Positions 16,629 to 24,467 of a stretch of 41,756 nucleotides of DNA are shown here, in pieces. The stretch comes from Collinsella sp. GTDB taxonomy: Bacteria; Actinomycetota; Coriobacteriia; Coriobacteriales; Coriobacteriaceae. Every line of letters begins with the position of its first letter. Position 1 is the first letter of the stretch. The stretch spans positions 1-41,756 of the forward strand of contig JAGZWV010000010.1 in assembly GCA_018378775.1 (NCBI GenBank), written 5' to 3'. Under the pieces are notes generated by a model. That model was not told the origin of the DNA. It saw only the letters and a program-made list of their open reading frames with translations, and made no database searches. The translations under genes were made by a program, and so were the position numbers.

Positions 16629-17480
16629 CTAGGCCAAAGAACACGGGTAGAACGTTTGGTTAAAAAAGTCGACGACTTCGTTTTCGAACGCATTGATGCG
16701 CTCGTGAGCGTATTTGGCATAGATGATATGCCTCCGGTCACACTCAAGACCGTTGAATACGGCAAACTGGCCCTTGGGATCGCTCACGGCATCCATGAGT
16801 GATGTGCCCATGAGCACCGATCCGCGCACCCGAGACGACAGAGCCTCGAGGCCGCCGGGAATTGGATTGGCAACCGCCGTGCAGGCAAGGCCCCGCTCGT
16901 CCAGAGCAGAAACCGCCAGCGCGACTCCGCCGCCAAGACCCTCGCCCCATGCAAAGATGCGGTCGGGGTCCACGCCATCAAGATTTCGCGCAACCTTCGC
17001 CAACGCGCAGCCCCAACGGACGCGCCCGACAAAAGCGGGCGAAGCAATCCCCCACTGCAGGTCGTCCGCACCAGCAACAACGTCGTCTAGTGCAAGCACG
17101 GCATACCCCATGGCGGCAAACCTCGTCATGTGATGCCATCCACGCACGGGTCGATCGATGTCGTGAAACATCAGACAGAGCGGAACAAGCTCGGATGCTC
17201 GGGCGCGGCCTGAGGGCTCAATCAAACGGCCGTGCACGACATACCCGCCGAGCTCAAAGGAAACCTCGGAGTAGCGCGCGCACGGATTGGCGAAATCAAT
17301 CGCCGTAACAGTCAGCCCGCAAACCTCAAGGTCCGAAGCGGCTGTCTCTAATTCGGAAACATCCGCCGAAGCATCGCCGCGCCAATCCCGGAAATCGGAG
17401 AGCCTTGACGAAACCGTCCCAGCAATCCCCGCGAGCCCGGGGACGATCAGCTCATCGACATTGCTCTCGCACTTAGACAT
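16629..17480 (-). CDS. CE7-like alpha/beta-hydrolase lacking the nucleophile Ser
   Basis: A 283-residue protein alignable by eye with the C-terminal half of the adjacent CE7 esterase. At the nucleophile elbow it has GEGLGGG (179-185), with Gly181 where the neighbour has Ser183 in GASQGGG. The acid (Asp230, GTSLMDAVSD before QFAVFNGL) and His259 (KYAHERINAF) remain. The CE7 GQGG loop is also lost, and the N-terminal third is divergent. The start ATG has GGAGGGGAGG and overlaps the upstream gene by 8 bases, so the two are co-translated. It is probably a non-esterase partner or binding protein, or an enzyme of altered chemistry. The frame is intact, so it is not simple decay. Confidence 0.75.
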   Translation of the reverse strand: MSKCESNVDELIVPGLAGIAGTVSSRLSDFRDWRGDASADVSELETAASDLEVCGLTVTAIDFANPCARYSEVSFELGGYVVHGRLIEPSGRARASELVPLCLMFHDIDRPVRGWHHMTRFAAMGYAVLALDDVVAGADDLQWGIASPAFVGRVRWGCALAKVARNLDGVDPDRIFAWGEGLGGGVALAVSALDERGLACTAVANPIPGGLEALSSRVRGSVLMGTSLMDAVSDPKGQFAVFNGLECDRRHIIYAKYAHERINAFENEVVDFFNQTFYPCSLA

Positions 17481-18450
17481 GAGCCTCCCCTCCTTCGCAG
17501 AAAAACGGAATGATCATGTCGTCAAAGTCCTGAATCTCCTCGTGGCCAAAGCCCTCAAAGAACTCGTGTCGCTTCTCGCAGGCCAGGTTGTTGTAGACCG
17601 CAAACTGCGTCGCCGGCGGACAGACGATATCGGCTGTGCCCGTGCCAAACAGCACGGGGCATTTGACCATGGGGGCAAAGTTCTTGGAATCGAAGTACGC
17701 CAGCTTGGCATAGGCCTCCTCAATACGAGTCGAGTCCTCGTCAAACCAACGCGACCAATAACGCAGACCCTCGTAGGCAATGTCGTCGGCATCCAAATCC
17801 CAGACCAGGCGGAAATCCGACAGGAAGGGATAGAGGATGGCGGCGCGATTGATAAGCTCGCTGTTAAGCGCGCAGGTCGCAATGCCCAAACCGCCGCCCT
17901 GCGATGCGCCGTTCACAAATACGCGGGCAAGATCGATGCCCTCGAGCTCGCGAACAATACGGCACAGAATGCGGATATCCTGGTGCAAGCGGACATAGTA
18001 GAGGTTGGCCGGGTCGCCATCGATACCGGCGACAATATGGCCCGCGACCGTTGTGCCTTCAAATCCACCAATATCCTCGGAGGGGCCACCCTGGCCGGGG
18101 CAGTCGAGGGCGATGAGTGCCATGCCCATGCCCGCAAACGACGCCTGCTCGAACCAGCTGCGGCTTGCACCCGGATAGCCGTGGAACTGTAACACCAGCG
18201 GCACGGGATCGTCCGAAACCGGCTTGAGATACTTGGCATGCAGGCGGGCGCCACACATGCCGGTATACCAGAGGTCGAAAAACCGACAGGTCGCGGAATC
18301 CGCAACCGAAGCCGCCTCAATCTCGTAGTCGAGCTCGACAGCGTCGGCCTCGGCCATGCGGTCCTTCCAAAAGAGATCGAAATCCGATGGACGGGGCATA
18401 GCGCCTCGATATTCACCAAATTGCTGTTGTAGCTCCTGAGCACTTGGCAT
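17473..18450 (-). CDS. CE7-family acetyl esterase (acetylxylan/cephalosporin-C deacetylase type)
   Basis: Cytoplasmic alpha/beta-hydrolase (325 aa, normal CE7 length, no signal peptide). The family set is intact: GQGGPSED loop (119-126), nucleophile Ser183 in GASQGGG, Asp274 in GTADIVCPP and His303 in GFGHEE. CE7 enzymes remove acetyl groups from small oligosaccharides and other acetylated compounds. Between a sialic-acid-type transporter and nan genes, the likely substrate is O-acetylated sialic acid after uptake; this is inference. The ATG at 18450 is chosen, though the nearest AAAGG lies 15 bases away; an in-frame TTG five codons earlier has worse spacing. Confidence 0.88.
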   Translation of the reverse strand: MPSAQELQQQFGEYRGAMPRPSDFDLFWKDRMAEADAVELDYEIEAASVADSATCRFFDLWYTGMCGARLHAKYLKPVSDDPVPLVLQFHGYPGASRSWFEQASFAGMGMALIALDCPGQGGPSEDIGGFEGTTVAGHIVAGIDGDPANLYYVRLHQDIRILCRIVRELEGIDLARVFVNGASQGGGLGIATCALNSELINRAAILYPFLSDFRLVWDLDADDIAYEGLRYWSRWFDEDSTRIEEAYAKLAYFDSKNFAPMVKCPVLFGTGTADIVCPPATQFAVYNNLACEKRHEFFEGFGHEEIQDFDDMIIPFFCEGGEAHV

Positions 18451-18530
18451 GGCTCGTGAACCCAACCTTTCGAAATCGCAACGGAGGTGCGCTCGGCAAG
18501 GGAACCGGGCGCACGGGAGGGAAAGCGAGG

Positions 18531-19358
18531 CTACTCGCCGAGCTTGGGATGCAACAGCGACGGCGCAGCGCCGAGCAGCATCTTGGTGTAGGGGTCCTGA
18601 GGGTGCTGGAAGACCTGCTTGGCCTCGCCCTGCTCGACGATCTTGCCGCCATTCATAACGATGATGTCGTCAGAGATATAGCGGACCGTCTGGATGTCAT
18701 GGCTGATGAAGACCATGGCCAGGCCGAGCTCCTTCTTAAGGTCGGTCAGCAGGTTGAGGATCTGCGCGCGGACCGAAACGTCCAGAGCCGAGGTGGGCTC
18801 GTCGGCGATGATGGCATCGGGGTTCAGCGACAGGGCACGGGCAATTGCGACGCGCTGGCGCTGGCCGCCCGAAAGCTGGCCGGGAAGAACCTCGGCGGCG
18901 GAGCTGGGCAGACCGGTGAGCTCCAAGAGCTCCTTGACGCGTTTCTCCTGCTCGGCCTCGGTACCCAGGTTGTGGACGCGCATGGGGTCGAGCAGTTGCT
19001 CGCGAACGACCATGCGGGGGTTGAGCGCCGTGGCCGGGTTCTGGAACACGACCGAGATGACGCGACCCATGTGGCGACGGTCCTCGGCGGTACGTTTGGT
19101 AACGTCCTTGCCCTTAAAGTAGACCTTGCCGCTCGTGGGGGCCTGCAGGCCGCACATGACGTTGGCGGTGGTGGACTTTCCGCAACCGGACTCGCCGACG
19201 ATGCCGATGGTCTGTCCGGGCATGAGCTTAATCGTTACACCCTGGACGGCGTGAACCAGGTTGGGGTGCAGAATCGAGCCGGTACGGGTCCTAAAGGTGA
19301 CGTGGACGTCATCAAGGAAGATGATCGGCTCGACGCCGTTGACTGCGGTCTCGCTCAT
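18531..19358 (-). CDS. Peptide/sialic-acid-type ABC transporter ATPase (SatD-like)
   Basis: OppF/DppF-type ATPase (275 aa). Walker A GESGCGKSTT, FQNPATALNP, the signature LSGGQRQRVAIA and Walker B AIIADEPTSALD are all intact. It lacks the Cys-containing C-terminal extension seen in the opp ATPases of this window. The ribosome site is close to a full anti-SD complement (GGAGGTGATG) and overlaps the end of the preceding fusion gene. It works with the ATPase half of the upstream fusion protein. The sialic acid assignment comes from the nan genes. Confidence 0.9.
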   Translation of the reverse strand: MSETAVNGVEPIIFLDDVHVTFRTRTGSILHPNLVHAVQGVTIKLMPGQTIGIVGESGCGKSTTANVMCGLQAPTSGKVYFKGKDVTKRTAEDRRHMGRVISVVFQNPATALNPRMVVREQLLDPMRVHNLGTEAEQEKRVKELLELTGLPSSAAEVLPGQLSGGQRQRVAIARALSLNPDAIIADEPTSALDVSVRAQILNLLTDLKKELGLAMVFISHDIQTVRYISDDIIVMNGGKIVEQGEAKQVFQHPQDPYTKMLLGAAPSLLHPKLGE

Positions 19359-21374
19359 CTACATCACCTCCGCGTGAGGGGTCAAACCATTTGCCTTGAG
19401 CACCTCATCGGGGAGCTCGGAATAGAAGTGCTCGGTGCCGGGCACGCGCTTGAAGACCGGACGGGTGTCCAGGCCAATGCGCGGATGGCTCGAGCGGGGT
19501 GCGAAGCGATCGCCCTTGGGGAAATCGCGCGGGCTCGGAACGGCGCCGGGCACCTGGTGCAGGCGGCCCGAACCGCTCTCGATGGACAGGACGGAACCCA
19601 GAAGACCGCGAGTGTACTCGTGGATCGGGTTGGTGAGCAGCTCCTTGGTGGGCGCCTGCTCGATAACCTGACCGGCGTACATAACCGTGATGTTATGAGC
19701 GACCTCGGCGACCAGTGCCAGGTCGTGCGAAACGAAGATCATGGCAAAGCCGAGCTTGGCCTGAAGGTCGTTAAGCAGCTTGATGACCTGCTTCTGGACG
19801 GTAACGTCCAGAGCGGTCGTGGGCTCGTCGCAGATGACCAGCTTGGGGTCGCGGGTAAGGGCCATAGCGATCAGAACGCGCTGACGCTGACCACCGGAAA
19901 GCTCATGCGGATAGCTCTCGAGCGTACGCTTGGGGTCGAGACCCACGAGCTCCAGGAGCTCCTCGGCGCTTCGGGTGCCGCCGCGCTTGGTGAGCTGCTT
20001 CATCTGGGCGGAAATGAGCATGGAGGGGTTGAGCGAGGACAGGGCGTCCTGATAGACCATGGCGATATCGGTACCGCGCAGGCCGAACCACTCCTTCTTG
20101 CTCATCTTGAGCAGGTCGCGGCCCTCCCAGAGAACCTCGCCGGAGAGATGCTCGTCATCGTCGGTCAGGCCCATGATGGCCAGCGTGGTGATGGACTTAC
20201 CGCAGCCGGACTCACCGACCAGGCCCATGGTCTGGCCGGGACGGACATCAAAGTTGACGTGGTCGACGACGTTGATATCACCGTGGTGCTCAAACTGGAT
20301 GCAGAAATCACGGACCGAAAGGATCGGCTCAACGGACTCATCGGGCACATGGCGGTCGTTACGCTTGAGCTCGACATCGCGCAGGGCGCCAAGACGGGCG
20401 GACAGGGACTGAGCCTGCTCCTTGTAAGCGCGAACGGGGTCGGAGACCAGCAGGTCGGCCTCGCGGCGCTTGGAGGAGTCGGTCGGATCCAGGGCGGCGG
20501 AGGGAGCAGCGGCCATGGCGTCGGTAATGCCCTCGGAGAGGATGTTGAGCGCCAGGCAGGTGATCATGATGGCCAGGCCCGGGAACAGTGCCTGCCACCA
20601 ACGGCCAGCGAGCACGCCGCCGCGGGCGTCGGCGAGGATGTTGCCCCAGGTAGCGGTGGGCTCCTGGATACCAGCGCCGATAAAGGTCAGCGAGGCCTCG
20701 AAGATGATGGCGTCGGCGACCAGGGTAACGGTGAAGACCATGATCGGGGCGATGCAGTTACGCAGAACATGCTTGATCAAAATCCACGGAGCCTTGGCGC
20801 CGGAAACGATGACCGCGCGGACATAGTCCTCGCCGTACTCGGACACGATGTTGGCGCGCACGATACGGGCAATCTGCGGAGTGTACATAAAGCCGATGGC
20901 GAAGATGATCGACGGCACGGAATTGCCCAGGATGGAGACGAAGACGGCAGCGAGGGCGATGCCCGGGATGGACATGATGATGTCCAGGATGCGCATGATC
21001 GCCTCGGAAACGGACTTGCGCGAAACCGCCGCGAGGGCGCCCACGACCGAGCCGCAGACCAGAGCCATGGCAGTAGCACCGAAGCCGATGATCAGCGAGT
21101 AACGGCCACCGTAAAGCATACGCGACAGGATGTCGCGGCCCTTATCGTCGGTACCGAAGATAAATCCATTGCCGGGAGCCTGGCGAGCCGTAAAGATCTC
21201 GACCGGGCTATAGGGGGCAAGAAGGGGCGCCAGAATCGCGGTCAGGGCGACCAGTGCCAGCACGACGGCGGCAATCTTAGAAGACAGCGTCATCTTCTTC
21301 CAGCCACCGAGCTTGAGCCCCTTGGAGGCAGCTTTCTCGAGCTGCTCGGTTTGCTTCTCTCGAATCTTTACCAT
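19359..21374 (-). CDS. ABC transporter permease-ATPase fusion (SatC-like)
   Basis: A 671-residue fusion of a DppC-type permease and a DppD-type ATPase. Residues 1-285 are the permease: an N-terminal TM near 33-53, FGTDDKGRDILSR (73-85), coupling loop EYGEDYVRAVIVSGAKAP (179-196) and FPGLAIM near the end. A charged linker spans about 285-345. The ATPase then has Walker A GESGCGKS (387-394), signature LSGGQRQR (492-499) and LVICDEPTTALD (512-523). The frame is continuous with no sign of frameshift. I recall that the Haemophilus ducreyi SatC sialic acid transporter protein has the same architecture. Start is 3 bases after the satB-like stop with a weak ribosome site. Confidence 0.9.
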   Translation of the reverse strand: MVKIREKQTEQLEKAASKGLKLGGWKKMTLSSKIAAVVLALVALTAILAPLLAPYSPVEIFTARQAPGNGFIFGTDDKGRDILSRMLYGGRYSLIIGFGATAMALVCGSVVGALAAVSRKSVSEAIMRILDIIMSIPGIALAAVFVSILGNSVPSIIFAIGFMYTPQIARIVRANIVSEYGEDYVRAVIVSGAKAPWILIKHVLRNCIAPIMVFTVTLVADAIIFEASLTFIGAGIQEPTATWGNILADARGGVLAGRWWQALFPGLAIMITCLALNILSEGITDAMAAAPSAALDPTDSSKRREADLLVSDPVRAYKEQAQSLSARLGALRDVELKRNDRHVPDESVEPILSVRDFCIQFEHHGDINVVDHVNFDVRPGQTMGLVGESGCGKSITTLAIMGLTDDDEHLSGEVLWEGRDLLKMSKKEWFGLRGTDIAMVYQDALSSLNPSMLISAQMKQLTKRGGTRSAEELLELVGLDPKRTLESYPHELSGGQRQRVLIAMALTRDPKLVICDEPTTALDVTVQKQVIKLLNDLQAKLGFAMIFVSHDLALVAEVAHNITVMYAGQVIEQAPTKELLTNPIHEYTRGLLGSVLSIESGSGRLHQVPGAVPSPRDFPKGDRFAPRSSHPRIGLDTRPVFKRVPGTEHFYSELPDEVLKANGLTPHAEVM

Positions 21375-21377
21375 AAT

Positions 21378-22334
21378 CTACACCGTCCTGATGCGCGGGT
21401 TGATGAGCAGGTAGAGCATGTCAACCACGATGTTGATGATGATGAAGGCAAGAGCAACGACGATGACGACGCCCTGAACCAGGTTCGCCTCGTTGCCCTG
21501 AACGCCCTGCAGAATCGCAGTACCCATGCCGGGGAGGTTGAAGATGACCTCGATGACGACGGCGCCGCCCATAAGGTAACCGATCTTAAGACCGAGGGTG
21601 GTGACCGGGGTGATCAGCGCGTTGCGCAAAACGTTGATGCCGACGACGACCTTCTCGGGAACGCCGGCGCCACGGGCCATGCGGACATAGTCCTTATCGA
21701 GCTCCTCGACCATGGCCGTACGCACGATACGAGTCATCTGACCCGTCAGCGGGAATGCCAGAGCGATAGCGGGCATGATCATACGTCCCAGATAGCCAGC
21801 CGGGTTGGTGGTGAAGTGAGGCAGAGCACCGGACGCCGGGAGCACCTTAAGGTAGGAAGAGAACAGCAGAATCAACAGAACGGCAAGCCAGAACGACGGG
21901 GTTGCCAAGCCGGCGATGGAAAAGACGCGGATCACTTGGTCCGGCCATTTATCGCGATACAGTGCCGCGATGACGCCGAGCAAAAACGAGACGACCGCGC
22001 CGATGGCAAGACCGATGAAGGTCAGCTGCATCGTGACGGGCAGGGCCGTGGAGATGCGCTTGGCAACGGAGTTGCGAGCAGCACCATAGGTGCCCATGTC
22101 ACCATGGATCAAATCGCCCATGTAGCGCACGTAGCGCACGGGCCAGGGGTCGTCCAGACCATACTTCTCATGGTACTCGGCAACCGCCTCGGGCGAGGCA
22201 CCGTCACCCAACGCCGTATAGGCGGGGTCGGTCTTGGAGAACGACATAAGGAAGAACACCAGGACGGTGACGCCCAATGCCATGATCGGCAGCGCCACGA
22301 GACGCCTTCCAATCAAACGTAGAAAGTTGTTCAC
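21378..22334 (-). CDS. ABC transporter permease, DppB type (SatB-like)
   Basis: Membrane permease (318 aa) with the DppB N-terminal helix (RRLVALPIMALGVTVLVFFL), a coupling loop (DYVRMARGAGVPEKVV) and a C-terminal helix before the INPRIRTV end. The start is taken as the GTG at 22334 because GGGGAG lies about 5 bases upstream; the frame runs 11 codons further without support. It pairs with the permease half of the fusion protein. A 155-base gap with a hairpin separates it from the binding-protein gene. Confidence 0.9.
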   Translation of the reverse strand: MNNFLRLIGRRLVALPIMALGVTVLVFFLMSFSKTDPAYTALGDGASPEAVAEYHEKYGLDDPWPVRYVRYMGDLIHGDMGTYGAARNSVAKRISTALPVTMQLTFIGLAIGAVVSFLLGVIAALYRDKWPDQVIRVFSIAGLATPSFWLAVLLILLFSSYLKVLPASGALPHFTTNPAGYLGRMIMPAIALAFPLTGQMTRIVRTAMVEELDKDYVRMARGAGVPEKVVVGINVLRNALITPVTTLGLKIGYLMGGAVVIEVIFNLPGMGTAILQGVQGNEANLVQGVVIVVALAFIIINIVVDMLYLLINPRIRTV

Positions 22335-22395
22335 GTTCTCTCCCCTTTCTTTTGTCGGTAGGACCAACTGGTATATGAGTATGGATACTCATTAC

Positions 22396-22429
22396 AAGAC
22401 CCGAGCGACATCGAGGCCGCCCGGGTCTT
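22396..22429 (-). other. Intercistronic hairpin between binding-protein and permease genes
   Basis: AAGACCCG (22396-22403) pairs with CGGGTCTT (22422-22429) around an 18-base loop. It has no U-tract on the minus strand. The position matches that of the hairpin between oppA and oppB, and suits differential expression of the binding protein. Confidence 0.5.
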
Positions 22430-22489
22430 TGTTTCAACTATGAGGACGTTGCCTTACGACCGACGCCCTACATATGACTCAAGCGAGTC

Positions 22490-24103
22490 TTAGGCCTTGA
22501 CGGTCGCGACGCCCCTGAAGGACATGCTCGTCGTGCCGATGCCCTTGAAGCCATCGAGGGCCTCGCCGTTGGGCGCGGTGGACGGATCGTCCCAGGAAGC
22601 GGAAACGGTCTTGACGTGGACAACGGGGTACAGAACAGCGTTGTCGGCGATGATGTCGAAGCACTCGTTCCACTTCTTCTGCTGCTCGTCGCCCTCGGCG
22701 GCAAGAGCCTCGTCCATGAGACCGTGGAGCTTCGCCCACTCAGCGGAATCCTTCCACGGGCAACGGGTCTGCATCCAGACGTTGTCGCCATACCACCAGT
22801 TGAGCAGCAGGTCGGGATCGGCGCCGAAGCAGGACGGATCGCCAGGAGCGAGAAGGATATCGTAGGCCTCGCCGCCGTCGATGGCAGCGTAGGTGGCCGG
22901 CGAGGTATCGGTCTGGATGGTCACATCGAAGCCGAGGGCGTCGAGGTCGTTCTTGACCTGAGCGGCCATGCCCTTGATCTGCTCATTGTCGGTGGTGCGC
23001 AGGGTGATGGCGCCCGGGGTGATGCCAGACTCTTCGATGAGCTTCTTGGCCTTCTTGGCGTCAGTCTTGTACACCGTGGAAGCCTCATGATAGTTGGTGA
23101 AGCTCTTGGGCAGGTAGCAGCTGGCAGCGGTGGCAAGGCCGGCGAAGGTGTTGGTGATCATCTTCTCGGTGTCGAGCGCGTACATGACGGCCTGACGGAC
23201 CTTGACGTTGTTCCAAGGCTCCTTGGCGACGTTAAACATGATGAAGCGGGTGCCGAAGCCCTGGACGTTGTCGATCTTGCAGCCAGCGCTCTCGAGCTGG
23301 TCGACGGCGTCAGCGGTGACGAGCTCCATAACGAGCGTGGAGCCCTCCTGCTGAGCGGTAACGCGAGCGGTGGGGTCGGTCAGGATGCTGTACTGGATCT
23401 TCTTATCCTCGGCAGCATACTCACCGTTGTACTCGGGGTTGGGAACCAAGGTGATCTCGGTATCGGAGATAGAGTCGTACATCCAGGGGCCGGAACCGAT
23501 CGGCTGCTTGGCGCGATCCTCCTCGGTCTGGGTGGCCGGGGTAACGCGGACGATGGCCAGACGATCCTTGAGCAGGGAGAAGTTGGGGACCTTAGTCTTG
23601 ACCGTCACGGTGCTGGCGTCCTTGGCCTCGATGGACTCGAAGGGCTGGAAGAACGGAGCATAGGTAGCGGAAGCGGCGCAAGCGGTGTAGGAGGCAACGA
23701 CATCGTCAGCGGTGACCTCGGTGCCATCGGAGAACTTGGCGCCCTTGCGGATGGTGACCTCGAAAGTGGTGTCGTCCACAGACTTGGGATCGTCGGTGGC
23801 GAGCTCGTTGAAGGTGCTGTAGTCGTGGTAATCGATACCGTAGAGGCCCTCGACGACGTGCCAGTTAGCACCCAGGCCCACAGCGGAGCCGGTGCTGGCG
23901 GGATCGAAGCTGGACGGAGCGTAAGCGGAACCAGCGGTGATCACGCCGCCGCCACGGTTGGCGGAATCGGTGGAGCCGGAAGCGGAACCCTCGTCGCTAG
24001 AGCTGCCACCGCAGCCAGTGAGACCAAGGCCGGCGACAGCAGCGACGCTGCCGGTGAGGCCGAGGAACGAACGCCTGGACATACCCTTGTTGATGATGGC
24101 CAT
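22490..24103 (-). CDS. Solute-binding lipoprotein, SBP_bac_5 family (SatA-like)
   Basis: Extracellular binding protein (537 aa) and first gene of the sialic acid cluster. The signal has a near-consensus Tat motif (MSRRSFLG), a hydrophobic stretch and lipobox LTGC with Cys31, followed by a Ser/Asp-rich linker (GGSSSDEGSASGS). The mature part is typical of family 5 (for example GSAYAPSSFDPAS and DPTARVTAQQEGS). AGGAGAAG lies just before the ATG at 24103. Family 5 proteins mostly bind peptides; the sialic acid role follows from the downstream nan genes. A peptide or other glycan substrate remains possible. Confidence 0.88.
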   Translation of the reverse strand: MAIINKGMSRRSFLGLTGSVAAVAGLGLTGCGGSSSDEGSASGSTDSANRGGGVITAGSAYAPSSFDPASTGSAVGLGANWHVVEGLYGIDYHDYSTFNELATDDPKSVDDTTFEVTIRKGAKFSDGTEVTADDVVASYTACAASATYAPFFQPFESIEAKDASTVTVKTKVPNFSLLKDRLAIVRVTPATQTEEDRAKQPIGSGPWMYDSISDTEITLVPNPEYNGEYAAEDKKIQYSILTDPTARVTAQQEGSTLVMELVTADAVDQLESAGCKIDNVQGFGTRFIMFNVAKEPWNNVKVRQAVMYALDTEKMITNTFAGLATAASCYLPKSFTNYHEASTVYKTDAKKAKKLIEESGITPGAITLRTTDNEQIKGMAAQVKNDLDALGFDVTIQTDTSPATYAAIDGGEAYDILLAPGDPSCFGADPDLLLNWWYGDNVWMQTRCPWKDSAEWAKLHGLMDEALAAEGDEQQKKWNECFDIIADNAVLYPVVHVKTVSASWDDPSTAPNGEALDGFKGIGTTSMSFRGVATVKA

Positions 24104-24172
24104 GTCTTCTCCTATCAATAGAGAATCTTACTCGGGAGCACCTAGACGTGCCCCCGCGCAACTTGCGGACGA

Positions 24173-24200
24173 TATATACCTTACCTACCGACGAACCCAA
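24173..24200 (-). promoter_or_regulatory. Promoter candidate proximal to the sialic acid cluster
   Basis: Minus-strand TTGGGT (24195-24200), a 16-base spacer and TATATA (24173-24178). It gives a leader of about 60 bases before the binding-protein gene. The palindromes at 24222-24304 would then lie upstream of the -35, as activator sites do. Confidence 0.4.
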
Positions 24201-24240
24201 CTGAGGTGCCGCGCTCGGCGACCGATACATACATACGCTT

Positions 24241-24261
24241 GAACGGTATTTACTACCGTTC
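24241..24261. promoter_or_regulatory. Operator-like palindrome of the nan cluster
   Basis: GAACGGTA and TACCGTTC are perfect 8-base arms around a 5-base centre. The size and symmetry suit a dimeric repressor or activator. It overlaps the -10 of the distal promoter candidate. Confidence 0.5.
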
Positions 24262-24278
24262 ACCGAATTCATTGACAA
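24250..24278 (-). promoter_or_regulatory. Distal promoter candidate of the sialic acid cluster
   Basis: Minus-strand TTGTCA (24273-24278), exactly 17 bases, then TAGTAA (24250-24255). The -35 is good and the -10 poor, and the -10 lies inside the 21-bp palindrome, as expected for a repressor site. The rest of the gene-free stretch to 24467 is AT-rich, contains an AAACGTTT core at 24366-24373, and shows no gene. Confidence 0.35.
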
Positions 24279-24467
24279 ATGATTCGCCAGACAGTATGTA
24301 TCGGCGAGGTGAGATATCAGTCTTCGTCAACCCGCAGGATAGCAGGGTTTTCGCTTGGGTTAGTCAAACGTTTTAGCGTTAATAAAACCCGAAATCAGCA
24401 GGCAATCATGGCGAAATAAATGGTTGAAAATCGCGCAATCATGTATATCAGTTGTTTAGGCTCGTGT

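Larger units (their letters stand above)
24222..24304. promoter_or_regulatory. 11-bp perfect inverted repeat flanking the inner operator
   Basis: CCGATACATAC (24222-24232) is matched by its exact reverse complement at 24294-24304. The half sites enclose the smaller palindrome at 24241-24261. The 72-base separation of half-site starts is near seven helical turns, so looping or two-site binding is possible. No regulator gene lies in the cluster. Confidence 0.45.

Noticed and set aside
19359..21374. Fusion gene as a sequencing error joining two genes
   Set aside because: The frame is continuous with a plausible linker, and the same architecture is recalled from another sialic acid transporter.
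18444..22322. A plus-strand open frame of 1292 codons opposite the transporter genes
   Set aside because: It is an antisense shadow of three well-identified ABC transporter genes in GC-rich sequence; its translation is low-complexity and matches no family I know.
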